NCBI RefSeq assembly: GCF_009908315.1
Contig: NZ_JAAATW010000005.1
Coordinates: 1-64,000 of the forward strand
DNA from: Paragemmobacter ruber
GTDB lineage: Bacteria; Pseudomonadota; Alphaproteobacteria; Rhodobacterales; Rhodobacteraceae
Length of the DNA stretch: 64,000 nt
Reading direction: 5' to 3'
Shown: positions 39,861 through 50,174 of the stretch, in pieces
Layout: every line of letters starts with the position of its first letter
Position numbering within the stretch: position 1 is the first letter of the stretch
Program-made: the position numbers and the translations under genes
Notes under the pieces: generated by a model
What the model was told of the DNA's origin: nothing
What the model saw: only the letters and a program-made list of their open reading frames with translations
Databases searched by the model: none

Positions 39861-40523
39861 ATGGGCTGGAACGAATTCGCCTTTGCCTTCGGGGCCTTCT
39901 TCCTGACCCACTCCATTCCGATCCGCCCGCCGTTGCGGCCCTGGGCGGTGGCAAGGCTGGGGCATGCAGGCTTTGGCATCGCCTATTCGGCTCTCTCACT
40001 TGGCGTGCTGGCATGGTTGATCGCGGCAGCGGGTCGAGCGCCCTATGTGCCGCTTTGGGACTGGGCGCCGTGGCAGAACCATGTCGTGCTGGCCGTGATG
40101 CTGCCGGTCTGCGTGATCCTGTCGCTGGCAATTGCACGACCGAACCCCTTTTCCTTCGGCGGCGCGCAAAATGACCGGTTCGACCCGGCGAGCCCCGGAA
40201 TCGTCCGCCTGACGCGGCATCCCCTGCTTCTGGCGCTCGGGATATGGTCGGCGGCGCATATCCTGCCAAACGGCGACTTGGCGCATGTGATCCTGTTCGG
40301 CACCTTCGCCGGTTTCGCGATGCTTGGCGCCCGCCTTGTCGACCGGCGGCGACAGCGAGAGATGGGGCAGCGCTGGTACGACCTGCGCGCGGCCATTTCG
40401 GAAAGCCCCGCATCGCTATCCCTGACCGCCGGCACCCGTTTGCGCCTACTTGCCGGGCTCATGCTCTATGGGGGGTTGATCTGGCTTCACCCCCTGGTGA
40501 TCCGAGTGGACCCTCTGGTCTGA
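39861..40523 (+). CDS. nnrU: NnrU family membrane protein
   Basis: 220 residues, about six hydrophobic helices, with NnrU marks FFLTHSIPIRPPLR, GIVRLTRHPLLLALGIWSAAHILPNGDLAHVILFGTFAGFAMLGARLVDRR. NnrU is needed for expression or activity of NO reductase in Rhodobacter (family knowledge); it is related to the MAPEG/ICMT-like methyltransferases. Six bp after nnrS; convergent with the Crp/Fnr gene, 4 bp between stops. Confidence 0.9.
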   Translation: MGWNEFAFAFGAFFLTHSIPIRPPLRPWAVARLGHAGFGIAYSALSLGVLAWLIAAAGRAPYVPLWDWAPWQNHVVLAVMLPVCVILSLAIARPNPFSFGGAQNDRFDPASPGIVRLTRHPLLLALGIWSAAHILPNGDLAHVILFGTFAGFAMLGARLVDRRRQREMGQRWYDLRAAISESPASLSLTAGTRLRLLAGLMLYGGLIWLHPLVIRVDPLV

Positions 40524-40527
40524 CGCC

Positions 40528-41226
40528 TCAGGTGGACCCGTCGTCGATCAGCGGGTTCGGCTTGGCAAACCGCTCGAACTCTGCCTGGTTGGTGACTGTG
40601 ATACGTGTTCCGTCCACCTCCAGCCCATAGGGCTGCAACCCCTTGAAGGCGCGGCTCAGGTTTTCGGCGGTCATCCCAAGCACTGAAGCGAGGCGGCGCT
40701 TCTCGAAATCAAGGTCGAACGATGCTGCCCCACCGGCGCGCCTCTGCTGGCGCAGCAAATAGTTCGCCAGCCGCTCCAACGATGTCCGCAGCTTCAGGTC
40801 TTTCTGCGCCTTGATGACCGAGCGGTAGCACTGCGCCAGTTCTGTCACGATGGCGCGGGCAAAGTTGCCGTCAATGTCGAAAACGGCGCGCACATCCTGA
40901 CTGGGGATCAGCGCGATCCGGCTCTTCTCCAATGTGCGGGCTGACATGAGGTAAGGCGCATCCTTGATCGTAGCGGCTAGGATGAAGGTCGAGATGGGCC
41001 GAACGGTCGCAAGGCTGGTCTCACGGTCATTCCAGGCCGAGAAGAGGTCAACCGAACCGGAAAGCACAACATGCAGGAAGTCGCTCGGGTCGCCTTCAGT
41101 GATCAGTTCGATCTGCGCCGGGAAGTTCTGGACATAAGCACCGCGCATCAAGGCCGAGAAATTCTCGTCCGCCATCTGTGAAAACAGCGCGAGGTCGCGA
41201 ATCTCCCTGAATGATGAATCGGGCAT
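40528..41226 (-). CDS. Crp/Fnr-family regulator (NNR/DNR-like)
   Basis: 232 residues: cyclic-nucleotide-type beta roll without the four FNR cysteines (IELITEGDPSDFLHVVLSGSVDLFSAWNDRETSLATVRPISTFILAAT), then a dimer helix and wHTH (KRRLASVLGMTAENLSRAFKGLQPYGLEV). Lack of a Cys cluster places it with NNR/DNR or NarR types that sense NO or nitrite. Divergent from narK; an FNR-type box precedes each gene. ATG 41226. Confidence 0.88.
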   Translation of the reverse strand: MPDSSFREIRDLALFSQMADENFSALMRGAYVQNFPAQIELITEGDPSDFLHVVLSGSVDLFSAWNDRETSLATVRPISTFILAATIKDAPYLMSARTLEKSRIALIPSQDVRAVFDIDGNFARAIVTELAQCYRSVIKAQKDLKLRTSLERLANYLLRQQRRAGGAASFDLDFEKRRLASVLGMTAENLSRAFKGLQPYGLEVDGTRITVTNQAEFERFAKPNPLIDDGST

Positions 41227-41269
41227 CCTGTCGTCCTTAGAAGTGCTTTGGCAGAGTCCAATCCCACGA

Positions 41270-41283
41270 TTGATAATTGTCAA
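41270..41283. promoter_or_regulatory. FNR/NNR box in front of the Crp/Fnr gene
   Basis: TTGATAATTGTCAA, one mismatch from TTGAT-N4-ATCAA. It lies 43 bp upstream of the regulator's start and suggests autoregulation or FnrL control. A half-site TTGATCATCG follows about 10 bp on. Confidence 0.75.
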
Positions 41284-41382
41284 GCCAACAATTGATCATC
41301 GCAAGAGGAGCCTTGACTGACCCTGCAAGCGAACCTGACATTTTTCACTAAGCCATTTATTTCAATAAGAAATCCGCAACAG

Positions 41383-41396
41383 ATGATCTAGATCAA
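41383..41396. promoter_or_regulatory. FNR-type box upstream of narK
   Basis: ATGATCTAGATCAA (TTGATCTAGATCAT on the other strand), one mismatch from the FNR/NNR consensus, 79 bp before narK. If centred near -41.5, transcription would start around 41431. The nar genes would thus respond to low oxygen and/or NO/nitrite. Confidence 0.75.
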
Positions 41397-41475
41397 CCTC
41401 TTTGGCCTGCGTGGATCTCAGGACTGGCATCAACCCCACTGGGGAAACTGCCTCCCTCTTGCCGGAGATCCCGCC

Positions 41476-44193
41476 ATGCAGACCGCAACGACAGCCTCAC
41501 GCGCCGACCAGACCCGCGCCCTGACGCTGAGCACGATCGCCTTCACCGCCTGTTTCGCCGTCTGGACGATCTTTTCGATCATCGGCGTCGCCATCAAGGG
41601 CGAGCTGGGGCTGAACGATACGCAGTTTGGCCTCTTGGTCGCCACCCCGATCCTGACCGGTTCGTTGACACGCATCTTCCTTGGGGTCTGGACCGAGAAG
41701 TATGGCGGGCGGCTGGTGTTCTCGACGCAAATGCTGCTGGCGGCCTTGGCGACCTGGGCGCTGACCTTTGCCGACAGCTATCCGATGTATCTGTTGGCCG
41801 CATTGGGCGTTGGCCTAGCGGGCGGATCTTTCATCATCGGCGTCGCCTATGTCAGCCGCTGGTATGATGCGGGCCATCAGGGCACCGCGCTTGGCATCTT
41901 TGGCGCGGGGAATATCGGGGCAGCGGTGACCAAGTTCGTCGCGCCCTTCGTGATGGTGGGCTTTGGCTGGCAAGGGGTAGCGAATGTCTGGGCCGCAGGC
42001 CTGGCACTGATGGCGGTGATCTTCTTTGTTTTCGCCAAGGACGATCCCTCGCTCGTTGAACGTCGCCGGACCGGGGCAAAGCCGCCGAGTTTCGCCCAGC
42101 AGTTCGCGCCCCTGAAGAACCTGCAGGTCTGGCGCTTCTCGCTCTACTACTTCTTCGTCTTCGGCGCCTTCGTCGCGCTGGCGCTGTGGTTGCCGCACTA
42201 CCTGATCGACGTCTACGGCGTCGATGTGCGCACAGCCGGCATGGCGGCCGCCTCGTTCAGCCTGTCGGCCAGCCTGTTCCGGGCCTATGGCGGACACCTT
42301 TCCGACAAGTTCGGCGCGCGGTCGGTCATGTACTGGACCTTCGGCTTTTCGATGCTGTTCCTGTTCATGCTGTCGTACCCGCCGACCGACTATGTCATCC
42401 AGGGCAAGGATGGCGTCATCGCCTTTTCAACCAGCATGGGGCTGTGGCCCTTCATCGCCACGCTCTTCGCGCTTGGCTTCTTCATGAGCCTCGGCAAGGC
42501 GGCGGTGTTCAAGCACATCCCGGTCTACTACCCCAACAACGTCGGCGCAGTCGGTGGCCTTGTCGGCATGATCGGCGGGCTTGGCGGGTTCGTCCTCCCC
42601 ATCGCCTTTGGAGCCCTTTTGGACCTGACGGGCATCTATACCTCGTGCTTTGCGCTGCTGTTCGTGCTGGTCGGGATCGCGCTGACCTGGATGCACCTGT
42701 CGATCCGCGCCATGGAGCGCGCCGCGCATGGCGAGGTTCTGGACCGCCTGCCGCAGCTGCCTGAGATGCAGCCGATCCACCACCCCGAACGCACCGCCAT
42801 GCCGCGTGTGCTCGAGGATTGGCGGCCCGAGGATGCGACCTTCTGGGCCGACAAGGGCCGTGCCGTCGCACGCCGCAACCTATGGCTGTCGATCCCGGCG
42901 CTGCTTCTGGCCTTCTCGGTCTGGATGGTCTGGTCGATGGTCGTGGCGAAGCTTCCGCTGATCGGATTTGCCTTCACGCCGGAACAGCTGTTTTGGCTGG
43001 CCGCACTGCCTGCGCTTTCCGGGGCAACGCTGCGCATCTTCTACGGCTTCATGGTGCCGATCTTTGGTGGGCGGCTCTGGACGACGCTTTCCACCGCCTC
43101 GCTGCTGCTGCCCGCCATCGGCATCGGCTATGCCGTGCAGAACCCGGAAACCCCCTACTTCATCTTCCTGGTTCTGGCGCTTCTTTGCGGGCTTGGCGGG
43201 GCCAACTTCGCCTCTTCGATGGCCAACATCGGCTACTTCTTCCCGAAGGCGGAAAAGGGCAATGCGCTCGCTCTGAACGCAGGCCTTGGCAACCTGGGCG
43301 TCAGCGTCATGCAGTTCCTGGTGCCGCTGGTCATCACCGCCGGTGTCTTTGGTGCCGTGGGCGGCGAGGGCGTGGCTCTGCAGGATGGCGGCACGCTGTG
43401 GCTGCAAAACGCAGGCTTTATCTGGGTGCCGTTCATCCTGGCCTCGACCATCGCGGCGTGGTTGGGGATGAACGACATAGCCGATGCCAAGGCGAGTTTT
43501 GCCCAGCAATCAGTGATCTTTGGCCGCACGCAGAATTGGCTGATGTGCGTCCTCTACATCGGCACCTTCGGCAGCTTCATCGGCTATTCGGCAGGCTTCC
43601 CGCTGCTGTCCAAGATCGCTTTCCCGGATGTGAACGCGCTGCAATACGTCTTCCTCGGGCCGCTGGTCGGCGCGCTGAGCCGTGCCGGCACGGGCTGGGT
43701 TGCGGATCGGTTCGGCGGCGGCCGCGTCACCTTTTGGGTCTTCGCGGGGATGATCGCATCCGTTCTGGCCGTGATCTTCTCGCTGCAGGCCGGCAGTTTC
43801 CCTGGGTTCTTCGCAGGCTTCATCGCGCTGTTCTTCTTCACCGGGGTCGGCAATGCGTCCACCTTCCAGATGATCCCGGTCATCATGGGCCGCGAAGTGC
43901 CGCGCCTGATGCCGCAGCTGACCGGCGCCGACCGCGCCCGCCAGATCGCGATGGAGTCGAGCGGCATCGTCGCCTTCACCAGCGCCATCGGCGCCTATGG
44001 CGGTTTCTTCATCCCCAAGGCCTATGGCTCTTCCATCGCGATGACCGGCTCACCCGTCGGCGCACTGTGGCTGTTCCTTGCCTTCTACGTGATCTGCCTG
44101 GTCCTGACCTGGGTCGTCTACACCCGGCCCGGCGGACTTCTTCATGACATCGAGCGTGGTCGCGCTTTTGCGGCCCCCCACCCTGCCGAATAA
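41476..44193 (+). CDS. narK: Fused NarK1-NarK2 nitrate/nitrite transporter
   Basis: 905 residues, two complete 12-helix MFS units in tandem (about 1-430 and 460-895). The first has the FFLGV...GVGLAGGSFIIGVAYVSRWYD and GNIGAAVTKFVAPF nitrate signature; the second NTP-type GGANFASSMANIGYFFPKAEKGNALALNAGLGNLGVS. In Paracoccus the fused protein combines a nitrate/H+ symporter and a nitrate/nitrite antiporter. 15 bp before narG. Confidence 0.95.
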   Translation: MQTATTASRADQTRALTLSTIAFTACFAVWTIFSIIGVAIKGELGLNDTQFGLLVATPILTGSLTRIFLGVWTEKYGGRLVFSTQMLLAALATWALTFADSYPMYLLAALGVGLAGGSFIIGVAYVSRWYDAGHQGTALGIFGAGNIGAAVTKFVAPFVMVGFGWQGVANVWAAGLALMAVIFFVFAKDDPSLVERRRTGAKPPSFAQQFAPLKNLQVWRFSLYYFFVFGAFVALALWLPHYLIDVYGVDVRTAGMAAASFSLSASLFRAYGGHLSDKFGARSVMYWTFGFSMLFLFMLSYPPTDYVIQGKDGVIAFSTSMGLWPFIATLFALGFFMSLGKAAVFKHIPVYYPNNVGAVGGLVGMIGGLGGFVLPIAFGALLDLTGIYTSCFALLFVLVGIALTWMHLSIRAMERAAHGEVLDRLPQLPEMQPIHHPERTAMPRVLEDWRPEDATFWADKGRAVARRNLWLSIPALLLAFSVWMVWSMVVAKLPLIGFAFTPEQLFWLAALPALSGATLRIFYGFMVPIFGGRLWTTLSTASLLLPAIGIGYAVQNPETPYFIFLVLALLCGLGGANFASSMANIGYFFPKAEKGNALALNAGLGNLGVSVMQFLVPLVITAGVFGAVGGEGVALQDGGTLWLQNAGFIWVPFILASTIAAWLGMNDIADAKASFAQQSVIFGRTQNWLMCVLYIGTFGSFIGYSAGFPLLSKIAFPDVNALQYVFLGPLVGALSRAGTGWVADRFGGGRVTFWVFAGMIASVLAVIFSLQAGSFPGFFAGFIALFFFTGVGNASTFQMIPVIMGREVPRLMPQLTGADRARQIAMESSGIVAFTSAIGAYGGFFIPKAYGSSIAMTGSPVGALWLFLAFYVICLVLTWVVYTRPGGLLHDIERGRAFAAPHPAE

Positions 44194-44208
44194 CGAAAGG
44201 ACGCCAAG

Positions 44209-47200
44209 ATGAGCCACCTGCTCGACAGACTGAACTTCCTCCAGAAGAAGACGCTGGAAACCTTCTCGGACGGCTGGGGTGAAACCACGCGCGAGGATCG
44301 GGGGTGGGAGGACACCTATCGGAACCGCTGGCGGCACGACAAGATCGTGCGGTCAACCCACGGGGTGAACTGCACCGGATCGTGCAGCTGGAAGATCTAC
44401 GTCAAGTCCGGCATCGTGACCTGGGAGACGCAGCAGACCGACTATCCGCGCACCCGGGCGGGCCTGCCGAACCACGAACCGCGCGGCTGTGCACGGGGGG
44501 CGTCCTACAGCTGGTATCTGTATTCCGCGAACCGTGTGAAGAATCCGCTGATCCGGGGCAGCCTGATGCGCGCATGGCGCAAGCTTCGGGCGACGATGAC
44601 GCCCGTGGCTGCCTGGGCCGCGATCCAGAAAGATCCCGCCCTGCGCGCGAGCTATACCAAGACCCGCGGCAAGGGTGGTTTCGTCCGCGCCACCTGGGAC
44701 GAGGCGACCGAGATCGTCGCCGCCGCCAACGCGCATACCGCAAAGGTCTGGGGACCGGACCGAGTGTTCGGCTTCTCGCCCATCCCCGCGATGTCGATGG
44801 TCAGCTATGCGGCGGGGTCACGCTACCTGTCGCTTCTGGGCGGCACCTGCATGTCTTTCTACGACTGGTACTGCGACCTGCCGCCCGCCTCGCCGCAAAC
44901 CTGGGGCGAACAGACCGACGTGCCGGAATCGGCCGACTGGTACAACGCGGGCTTCCTGATGCTTTGGGGGTCGAACGTGCCGCAGACGCGCACGCCCGAC
45001 GCGCACTTCTATACCGAGGTCCGCTATCGCGGCACCAAGTCCGCCGTGGTCAGCCCCGACTATTCCGAAGCCGCGAAGTTCGGCGACATCTGGCTGAACC
45101 CGCAGGCGGGCACCGATGCGGCGCTGGCGATGGCCATGGGCCATGTGATCCTGCGTGAATTCCACCTCGACCGGCAGGCCGAGTATTTCGAGGATTACGC
45201 CCGCAAATACACCGACATGCCGATGCTGGTGGTGCTGGACGAACAGGACGGCCGCCTTGTTCCAGGACGGATGCTGCGGGCCGAGGATTTCGACGACAAG
45301 CTGGGCGAGGCGAACAACCCCGACTGGAAGACCGTCGCCTTCGATGAGGCGACGGGTCGCTTCGTTGCCCCCAACGGCTCCATCGGCTTCCGCTGGGGTG
45401 AGGAGGGCAAGTGGAATCTGGTCGAAGAAGCTGGCCATGCCGAGACGCGGTTGCGCCTGAGCCAGATCCTTGATGAACACCACGACAGTATCGTCGGTGT
45501 GGACTTTCCCTATTTCGGCGGTGCCGCGACGGGCGACTTCGTCAAATGCGACGCGCCGGAGGTGCTGACCCGGAATATCCCCGCACGGAAAGTGAAATTG
45601 GCCGATGGGCGTGAGGCGCTGGTTGCCACAGTCTTTGACCTTTTCTGCGCCAACTACGGGCTGGACCGGGGCTTGGGTGGCGAGTGGGTGTCGAAAAACT
45701 TCGACGACGACACCCCCTATACCCCCGCCTGGGCGGAGAAGATCACAGGTGTCGCGCGCGAAAAGATCATCGCGGTGGCCCGTGAATTCGCTGGCAACGC
45801 AGAAAAGACCCGGGGCAAGTCCATGGTCATCCTAGGGGCCGGTCTGAACCACTGGTACCACATGGACATGAACTACCGCGGCATCATCAACATGCTGGTG
45901 ATGTGCGGTTGCATCGGCCAGGAAGGCGGCGGCTGGTCGCACTATGTGGGGCAGGAAAAACTGCGGCCACAGACCGGCTGGGCGCCGCTGGCCTTCGCGC
46001 TGGACTGGAACCGCCCGCCGCGGCACATGAACTCGACCAGCGCCTGGTACGCCCATACCGACCAGTGGCGGTATGAGACGTTGCGCGCGGGTGAAATCCT
46101 GTCGCCCACGGCGCCCAAGGGCGACTGGGACATCAGCCTCATTGACTACAACATCCGGGCGGAACGGATGGGCTGGCTGCCATCGGCCCCGCAGCTGAAG
46201 ACCAACCCGCTGGAGGTGTCGAAGGCCGCCAAGGCAGCGGGCAAGGACATCAAGGAGTTCGTTGCCGCTGAACTGAAATCCGGCAATCTGGAAATGTCCT
46301 GCCAGGACCCGGATGCGCCGGAAAACTGGCCGCGCAACCTGTTCGTGTGGCGGTCCAACCTGCTGGGGTCGTCGGGCAAGGGGCACGAATACTTTCTGAA
46401 GCACCTTCTGGGAACCGACCACGGCGTCATGGGCAAGGATCTGGGCGAGGAAGGCCATGCCAAGCCCGTTGAGACCGTCTGGCATGACGAGGCACCGAAG
46501 GGCAAGCTGGACCTGCTGGTCTGCATCGACTTCCGCATGTCGACGACGGCGGTCTATTCCGACATCGTGCTGCCCACCGCGTCCTGGTATGAAAAGGACG
46601 ACTTGAACACGTCTGACATGCACCCCTTCATCCATCCGCTGCAGGCGGCGGTGGACCCGGCCTATGAATCGAAGTCGGATTGGGAAATCTTCAAATCCAT
46701 CGCGAAGAAGTTCAGCGAAGTGGCCCCTGAAGTGTTGGGGGTCGAAACCGACATCGTTCAGCTGCCGCTCCTCCACGACACCGCCGCCGAACTGGCTCAG
46801 GCGCATGTGAAGGACTGGAAAAAGGGCGAATGCGACCTGATCCCCGGCAAGACCGCGCCGAACTACATCGCGGTCGAGCGGGACTATCCCAACCTCTACA
46901 AGAAGTTCACCTCGGTCGGTCCACTGCTGGAAAAGCTTGGCAACGGTGGCAAGGGGATCAACTGGGATACCAAGGTCGAGGTCGGGCATCTGCGCGACCT
47001 GAACGGGGTGGTGCAGGACGAGGGCGTGTCTAAGGGCCTTGCCAGACTGAACACCGCCATCGACGCGGCAGAAATGATCCTGATGCTGGCGCCTGAGACC
47101 AATGGTGAGGTCGCGGTCAAGGCCTGGGAGGAACTGGAGAAGCCTACAGGCCAGCACCACACCCATCTCGCCGAGGGCGCGCATCACACCAAGATCCGCT

Positions 47201-47955
47201 TCCGCGACATCGCGGCGCAACCGCGCAAGATCATCTCTTCGCCCACCTGGTCCGGGATTGAGTCGGAAACGGTCTGCTACAATGCGGGCTACACCAACGT
47301 CCACGAGCTGATCCCGTGGCGGACGCTGACGGGACGGCAGCAGCTCTATCAGGATCACCTCTGGATGCGGGCCTTCGGTGAAGGTTTCGTCAGCTATCGA
47401 CCGCCGGTGGACCTGAAGACCATCACCAAGGCCGTCAACAACGACGCGGCCGAGGGCAACCCGCATGTCGTGCTGAACTTCATCACGCCCCACCAGAAAT
47501 GGGGCATCCATTCCACCTATACCGACAACCTCCTGATGCTGACGCTGAACCGCGGCGGGCCTGTCGTCTGGATGTCCGAGGTGGATGCGAAGAAGGCGGG
47601 CCTTGTCGATAACGACTGGGTCGAGGCCTACAACGTCAACGGCGCGCTGACGGCGCGGGTGGTGGTGTCCCAGCGGATCAAGCAGGGCACGCTCTTCATG
47701 TATCACGCACAGGAAAAGATCGTGAACACACCCGGGTCGGAAAAGACTGGCAACCGGGGCGGCATCCACAATTCGGTCACTCGCGCCACGCTGAAACCCA
47801 CCCACATGATCGGCGGCTATGCGCAACTGTCCTACGGGTTCAACTACTACGGCACCGTCGGCTCGAACCGGGACGAGTTCGTGATCGTCCGCAAGATGAA
47901 GAAGGTCGATTGGCTCGACCGTCCCGCAACCAAAGGTCTGGAGGCAGCGGAATGA
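44209..47955 (+). CDS. narG: Respiratory nitrate reductase alpha subunit
   Basis: 1248 residues. N-terminal FS0 cluster HGVNCTGSCSW (H51, C55, C59), Mo-bis-MGD regions, and YDWYCDLPPASPQTWGEQTDVPESADWYN containing the Asp ligand of Mo. Catalyses quinol-driven reduction of nitrate to nitrite at the cytoplasmic face. No Tat signal, as expected for NarG. Full family length. Overlaps narH by 4 bp. Confidence 0.97.
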   Translation: MSHLLDRLNFLQKKTLETFSDGWGETTREDRGWEDTYRNRWRHDKIVRSTHGVNCTGSCSWKIYVKSGIVTWETQQTDYPRTRAGLPNHEPRGCARGASYSWYLYSANRVKNPLIRGSLMRAWRKLRATMTPVAAWAAIQKDPALRASYTKTRGKGGFVRATWDEATEIVAAANAHTAKVWGPDRVFGFSPIPAMSMVSYAAGSRYLSLLGGTCMSFYDWYCDLPPASPQTWGEQTDVPESADWYNAGFLMLWGSNVPQTRTPDAHFYTEVRYRGTKSAVVSPDYSEAAKFGDIWLNPQAGTDAALAMAMGHVILREFHLDRQAEYFEDYARKYTDMPMLVVLDEQDGRLVPGRMLRAEDFDDKLGEANNPDWKTVAFDEATGRFVAPNGSIGFRWGEEGKWNLVEEAGHAETRLRLSQILDEHHDSIVGVDFPYFGGAATGDFVKCDAPEVLTRNIPARKVKLADGREALVATVFDLFCANYGLDRGLGGEWVSKNFDDDTPYTPAWAEKITGVAREKIIAVAREFAGNAEKTRGKSMVILGAGLNHWYHMDMNYRGIINMLVMCGCIGQEGGGWSHYVGQEKLRPQTGWAPLAFALDWNRPPRHMNSTSAWYAHTDQWRYETLRAGEILSPTAPKGDWDISLIDYNIRAERMGWLPSAPQLKTNPLEVSKAAKAAGKDIKEFVAAELKSGNLEMSCQDPDAPENWPRNLFVWRSNLLGSSGKGHEYFLKHLLGTDHGVMGKDLGEEGHAKPVETVWHDEAPKGKLDLLVCIDFRMSTTAVYSDIVLPTASWYEKDDLNTSDMHPFIHPLQAAVDPAYESKSDWEIFKSIAKKFSEVAPEVLGVETDIVQLPLLHDTAAELAQAHVKDWKKGECDLIPGKTAPNYIAVERDYPNLYKKFTSVGPLLEKLGNGGKGINWDTKVEVGHLRDLNGVVQDEGVSKGLARLNTAIDAAEMILMLAPETNGEVAVKAWEELEKPTGQHHTHLAEGAHHTKIRFRDIAAQPRKIISSPTWSGIESETVCYNAGYTNVHELIPWRTLTGRQQLYQDHLWMRAFGEGFVSYRPPVDLKTITKAVNNDAAEGNPHVVLNFITPHQKWGIHSTYTDNLLMLTLNRGGPVVWMSEVDAKKAGLVDNDWVEAYNVNGALTARVVVSQRIKQGTLFMYHAQEKIVNTPGSEKTGNRGGIHNSVTRATLKPTHMIGGYAQLSYGFNYYGTVGSNRDEFVIVRKMKKVDWLDRPATKGLEAAE

Positions 47956-49478
47956 AAGTTCGTGCGCAAATCGGCAAGGTCCTGAACCTGGACAAGTGCA
48001 TCGGCTGTCATACCTGCTCGGTCACCTGCAAGAACGTCTGGACGACGCGGGAAGGCGTTGAATACGCCTGGTTCAACAACGTCGAAACCAAGCCCGGCAC
48101 CGGCTATCCCACTGACTGGGAGAACCAGAAACGCTGGAATGGCGGATGGGTCCGCAGCGCCTCGGGCAAGCTTCAGCCGAAGCAGGGGGCCAAATGGCGG
48201 ATTCTGGCGAATATCTTCGCGAACCCCTCGATGCCGGAAATCGACGACTACTACGAGCCGTTCGATTTCGACTATGACCACCTGAAATCTGCCCCCGACA
48301 TGCAGGCCTTCCCAACCGCGCGCCCCCGGTCGAAAATCACCGGCGAGCGGATGGAGAAGATCGAGAGGGGCCCGAACTGGGAGGAGATCCTGGGTGGCGA
48401 ATTCGCCAAGCGGTCGGCGGACTACAACTTCGACAAGGTGCAGAAGGACATCTACGGCGAATACGAAAACACCTTCATGATGTATCTGCCGAGGCTGTGC
48501 GAGCACTGCCTCAACCCGACCTGCTCGGCCTCCTGCCCCTCGGGTGCGATCTACAAGCGCGAGGAGGATGGCATCGTCCTGATCGACCAGGAAAAATGCC
48601 GGGGCTGGCGGATGTGCATCTCGGGCTGCCCCTACAAGAAGGTCTATTACAACTGGGACACCGGCAAGTCCGAGAAATGCACCTTCTGCTATCCGCGCAT
48701 CGAAAGCGGCCAGCCGACGGTCTGTTCGGAAACCTGCGTGGGGCGCATCCGCTATCTGGGCGTCATCCTTTATGACGCCGACAAGATCGAGGCGGCCGCG
48801 AGCGCCGAGCGCGAGACCGACCTTTACGGCGCGCAGCTGGACGTGTTCCTCGACCCGAACGACCCCGAGGTGATCGCCGCCGCCCGCCGCGATGGCGTGC
48901 CGGAGGATTGGATCGAGGCCGCCAAGATCAGCCCGGTCTGGAAGATGGCGATGGACTGGAAGGTGGCCTTCCCGCTGCACCCGGAATACCGCACCCTGCC
49001 GATGGTCTGGTACATTCCGCCGCTGTCGCCGATCCAGAACGCTGCTCAGGCGGGTCAGATCGCGATGAGTGACCAGATGCCCGACGTGCGGTCCCTGCGC
49101 ATTCCAGTGAAATACCTCGCCAACATGCTGACGGCGGGAGATGAGGAACCCATTGTTTCGGCGCTGGAACGCATGTCGGCGATGCGCCTCTACATGCGCG
49201 CACTGACGGTGGATGGCGTGCGCGACGAGGGCATCGCCGCCCGCGTGGGAATGTCGGGCCGGATGATCGAGGACATGTACAAGATCATGGCGATTGCGGA
49301 TTACGAGGACCGTTTCGCAATCCCCACCGCGCACCGCGAACAGAACGAGGCCGGCGCAGACATTCGTGGCGGCTGCGGCTTCACCGACGGCAACGGCTGT
49401 TCTGACGGCGAGAGCGGCAAGACCAGCCTGTTCGGCGGCAAGAAAAAGTCCTTCGCCCTTCCGCTGGAGTCGTTCTGA
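47952..49478 (+). CDS. narH: Respiratory nitrate reductase beta subunit
   Basis: 508 residues with four Fe-S cluster motifs: DKCIGCHTCSVTCKNVW, CEHCLNPTCSASCPSGAI, DQEKCRGWRMCISGCPYKKVYYN (the Trp replacing one Cys gives the [3Fe-4S] cluster) and KCTFCYPRI...CSETCVGRIR. Passes electrons from NarI haems to NarG. ATG 47952 overlaps the narG stop; narJ starts on the last base of its stop. Confidence 0.97.
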   Translation: MKVRAQIGKVLNLDKCIGCHTCSVTCKNVWTTREGVEYAWFNNVETKPGTGYPTDWENQKRWNGGWVRSASGKLQPKQGAKWRILANIFANPSMPEIDDYYEPFDFDYDHLKSAPDMQAFPTARPRSKITGERMEKIERGPNWEEILGGEFAKRSADYNFDKVQKDIYGEYENTFMMYLPRLCEHCLNPTCSASCPSGAIYKREEDGIVLIDQEKCRGWRMCISGCPYKKVYYNWDTGKSEKCTFCYPRIESGQPTVCSETCVGRIRYLGVILYDADKIEAAASAERETDLYGAQLDVFLDPNDPEVIAAARRDGVPEDWIEAAKISPVWKMAMDWKVAFPLHPEYRTLPMVWYIPPLSPIQNAAQAGQIAMSDQMPDVRSLRIPVKYLANMLTAGDEEPIVSALERMSAMRLYMRALTVDGVRDEGIAARVGMSGRMIEDMYKIMAIADYEDRFAIPTAHREQNEAGADIRGGCGFTDGNGCSDGESGKTSLFGGKKKSFALPLESF

Positions 49479-50173
49479 TGGACCGCACCCTCAAATCCTT
49501 GTCGCTGATCCTGAGCTATCCCTCGGCCGAACTGCAAGAAACGATGCCCGCCATCGCCGACGTCTTCGCAGCCGATCCTCGGCTGCCGCTTGCCACCCGC
49601 GCTGCGCTCGAGGCCCTCGCCTATCAGCTGGCCCATTCCGACCTCTATGACCTGCAAGAGCGGTATGTGATGCTGTTCGACCGGTCGCGGACACTGTCGC
49701 TCAACCTTTTTGAACACGTCCACGGCGAAAGCCGCGAGCGGGGCGGCGCGATGGTCAGTCTGATCGAGACCTACCGCGATGGCGGGTTTGAACCCGCCAC
49801 TTCGGAACTGCCCGACCACCTTCCGGTGCTTCTGGAATTCCTGGCGACGCGCCCCACACGCGAAGCGCAGGAAACCTTGGCGGACGCGGCGCATATCCTC
49901 GACGCCCTCTCGGGTCGCCTCGAGCGGCGCGAGAGCGGGTATGCCGCTGCGTTCGCCGCCCTTTCCGCACTGGCCGGGGGCAATGCAGATTCCGATGCCG
50001 TGGCCGGAATGCTGGGCCAGCCCGACGATGACCCGACCGATCTGGCGGCGCTGGATGCGGTCTGGGAGGAAACCGAAGTTACCTTCGGCCCCGACCCCAA
50101 TGCAGGCTGTCCACAGGTCCGCGACATGCTGGCCCTGATGGACCAACCCGCCCCGCAGCACAGGAGTGCATGA
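49478..50173 (+). CDS. narJ: Nitrate reductase molybdenum-cofactor chaperone
   Basis: 231 residues, all-helical NarJ/TorD family: LKSLSLILSYPSAELQETM, then YVMLFDRSRTLSLNLFEHVHGESRERGGAMVSLI and NELPDHLPVLLEFLA-type motif (here TSELPDHLPVLLEFLA). Inserts Mo cofactor and haem into NarGHI. Start ATG 49478 uses the last A of narH's TGA. Confidence 0.95.
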   Translation: MDRTLKSLSLILSYPSAELQETMPAIADVFAADPRLPLATRAALEALAYQLAHSDLYDLQERYVMLFDRSRTLSLNLFEHVHGESRERGGAMVSLIETYRDGGFEPATSELPDHLPVLLEFLATRPTREAQETLADAAHILDALSGRLERRESGYAAAFAALSALAGGNADSDAVAGMLGQPDDDPTDLAALDAVWEETEVTFGPDPNAGCPQVRDMLALMDQPAPQHRSA

Positions 50174-50174
50174 C

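Noticed and set aside
45832-47826. 664-codon minus-strand frame opposite narG
   Set aside because: Mirror of a GC-rich coding gene; no domain and incompatible with the intact narG frame.
47847-49334. 495-codon minus-strand frame opposite narH
   Set aside because: Antisense shadow; narH Fe-S motifs are complete on the plus strand.
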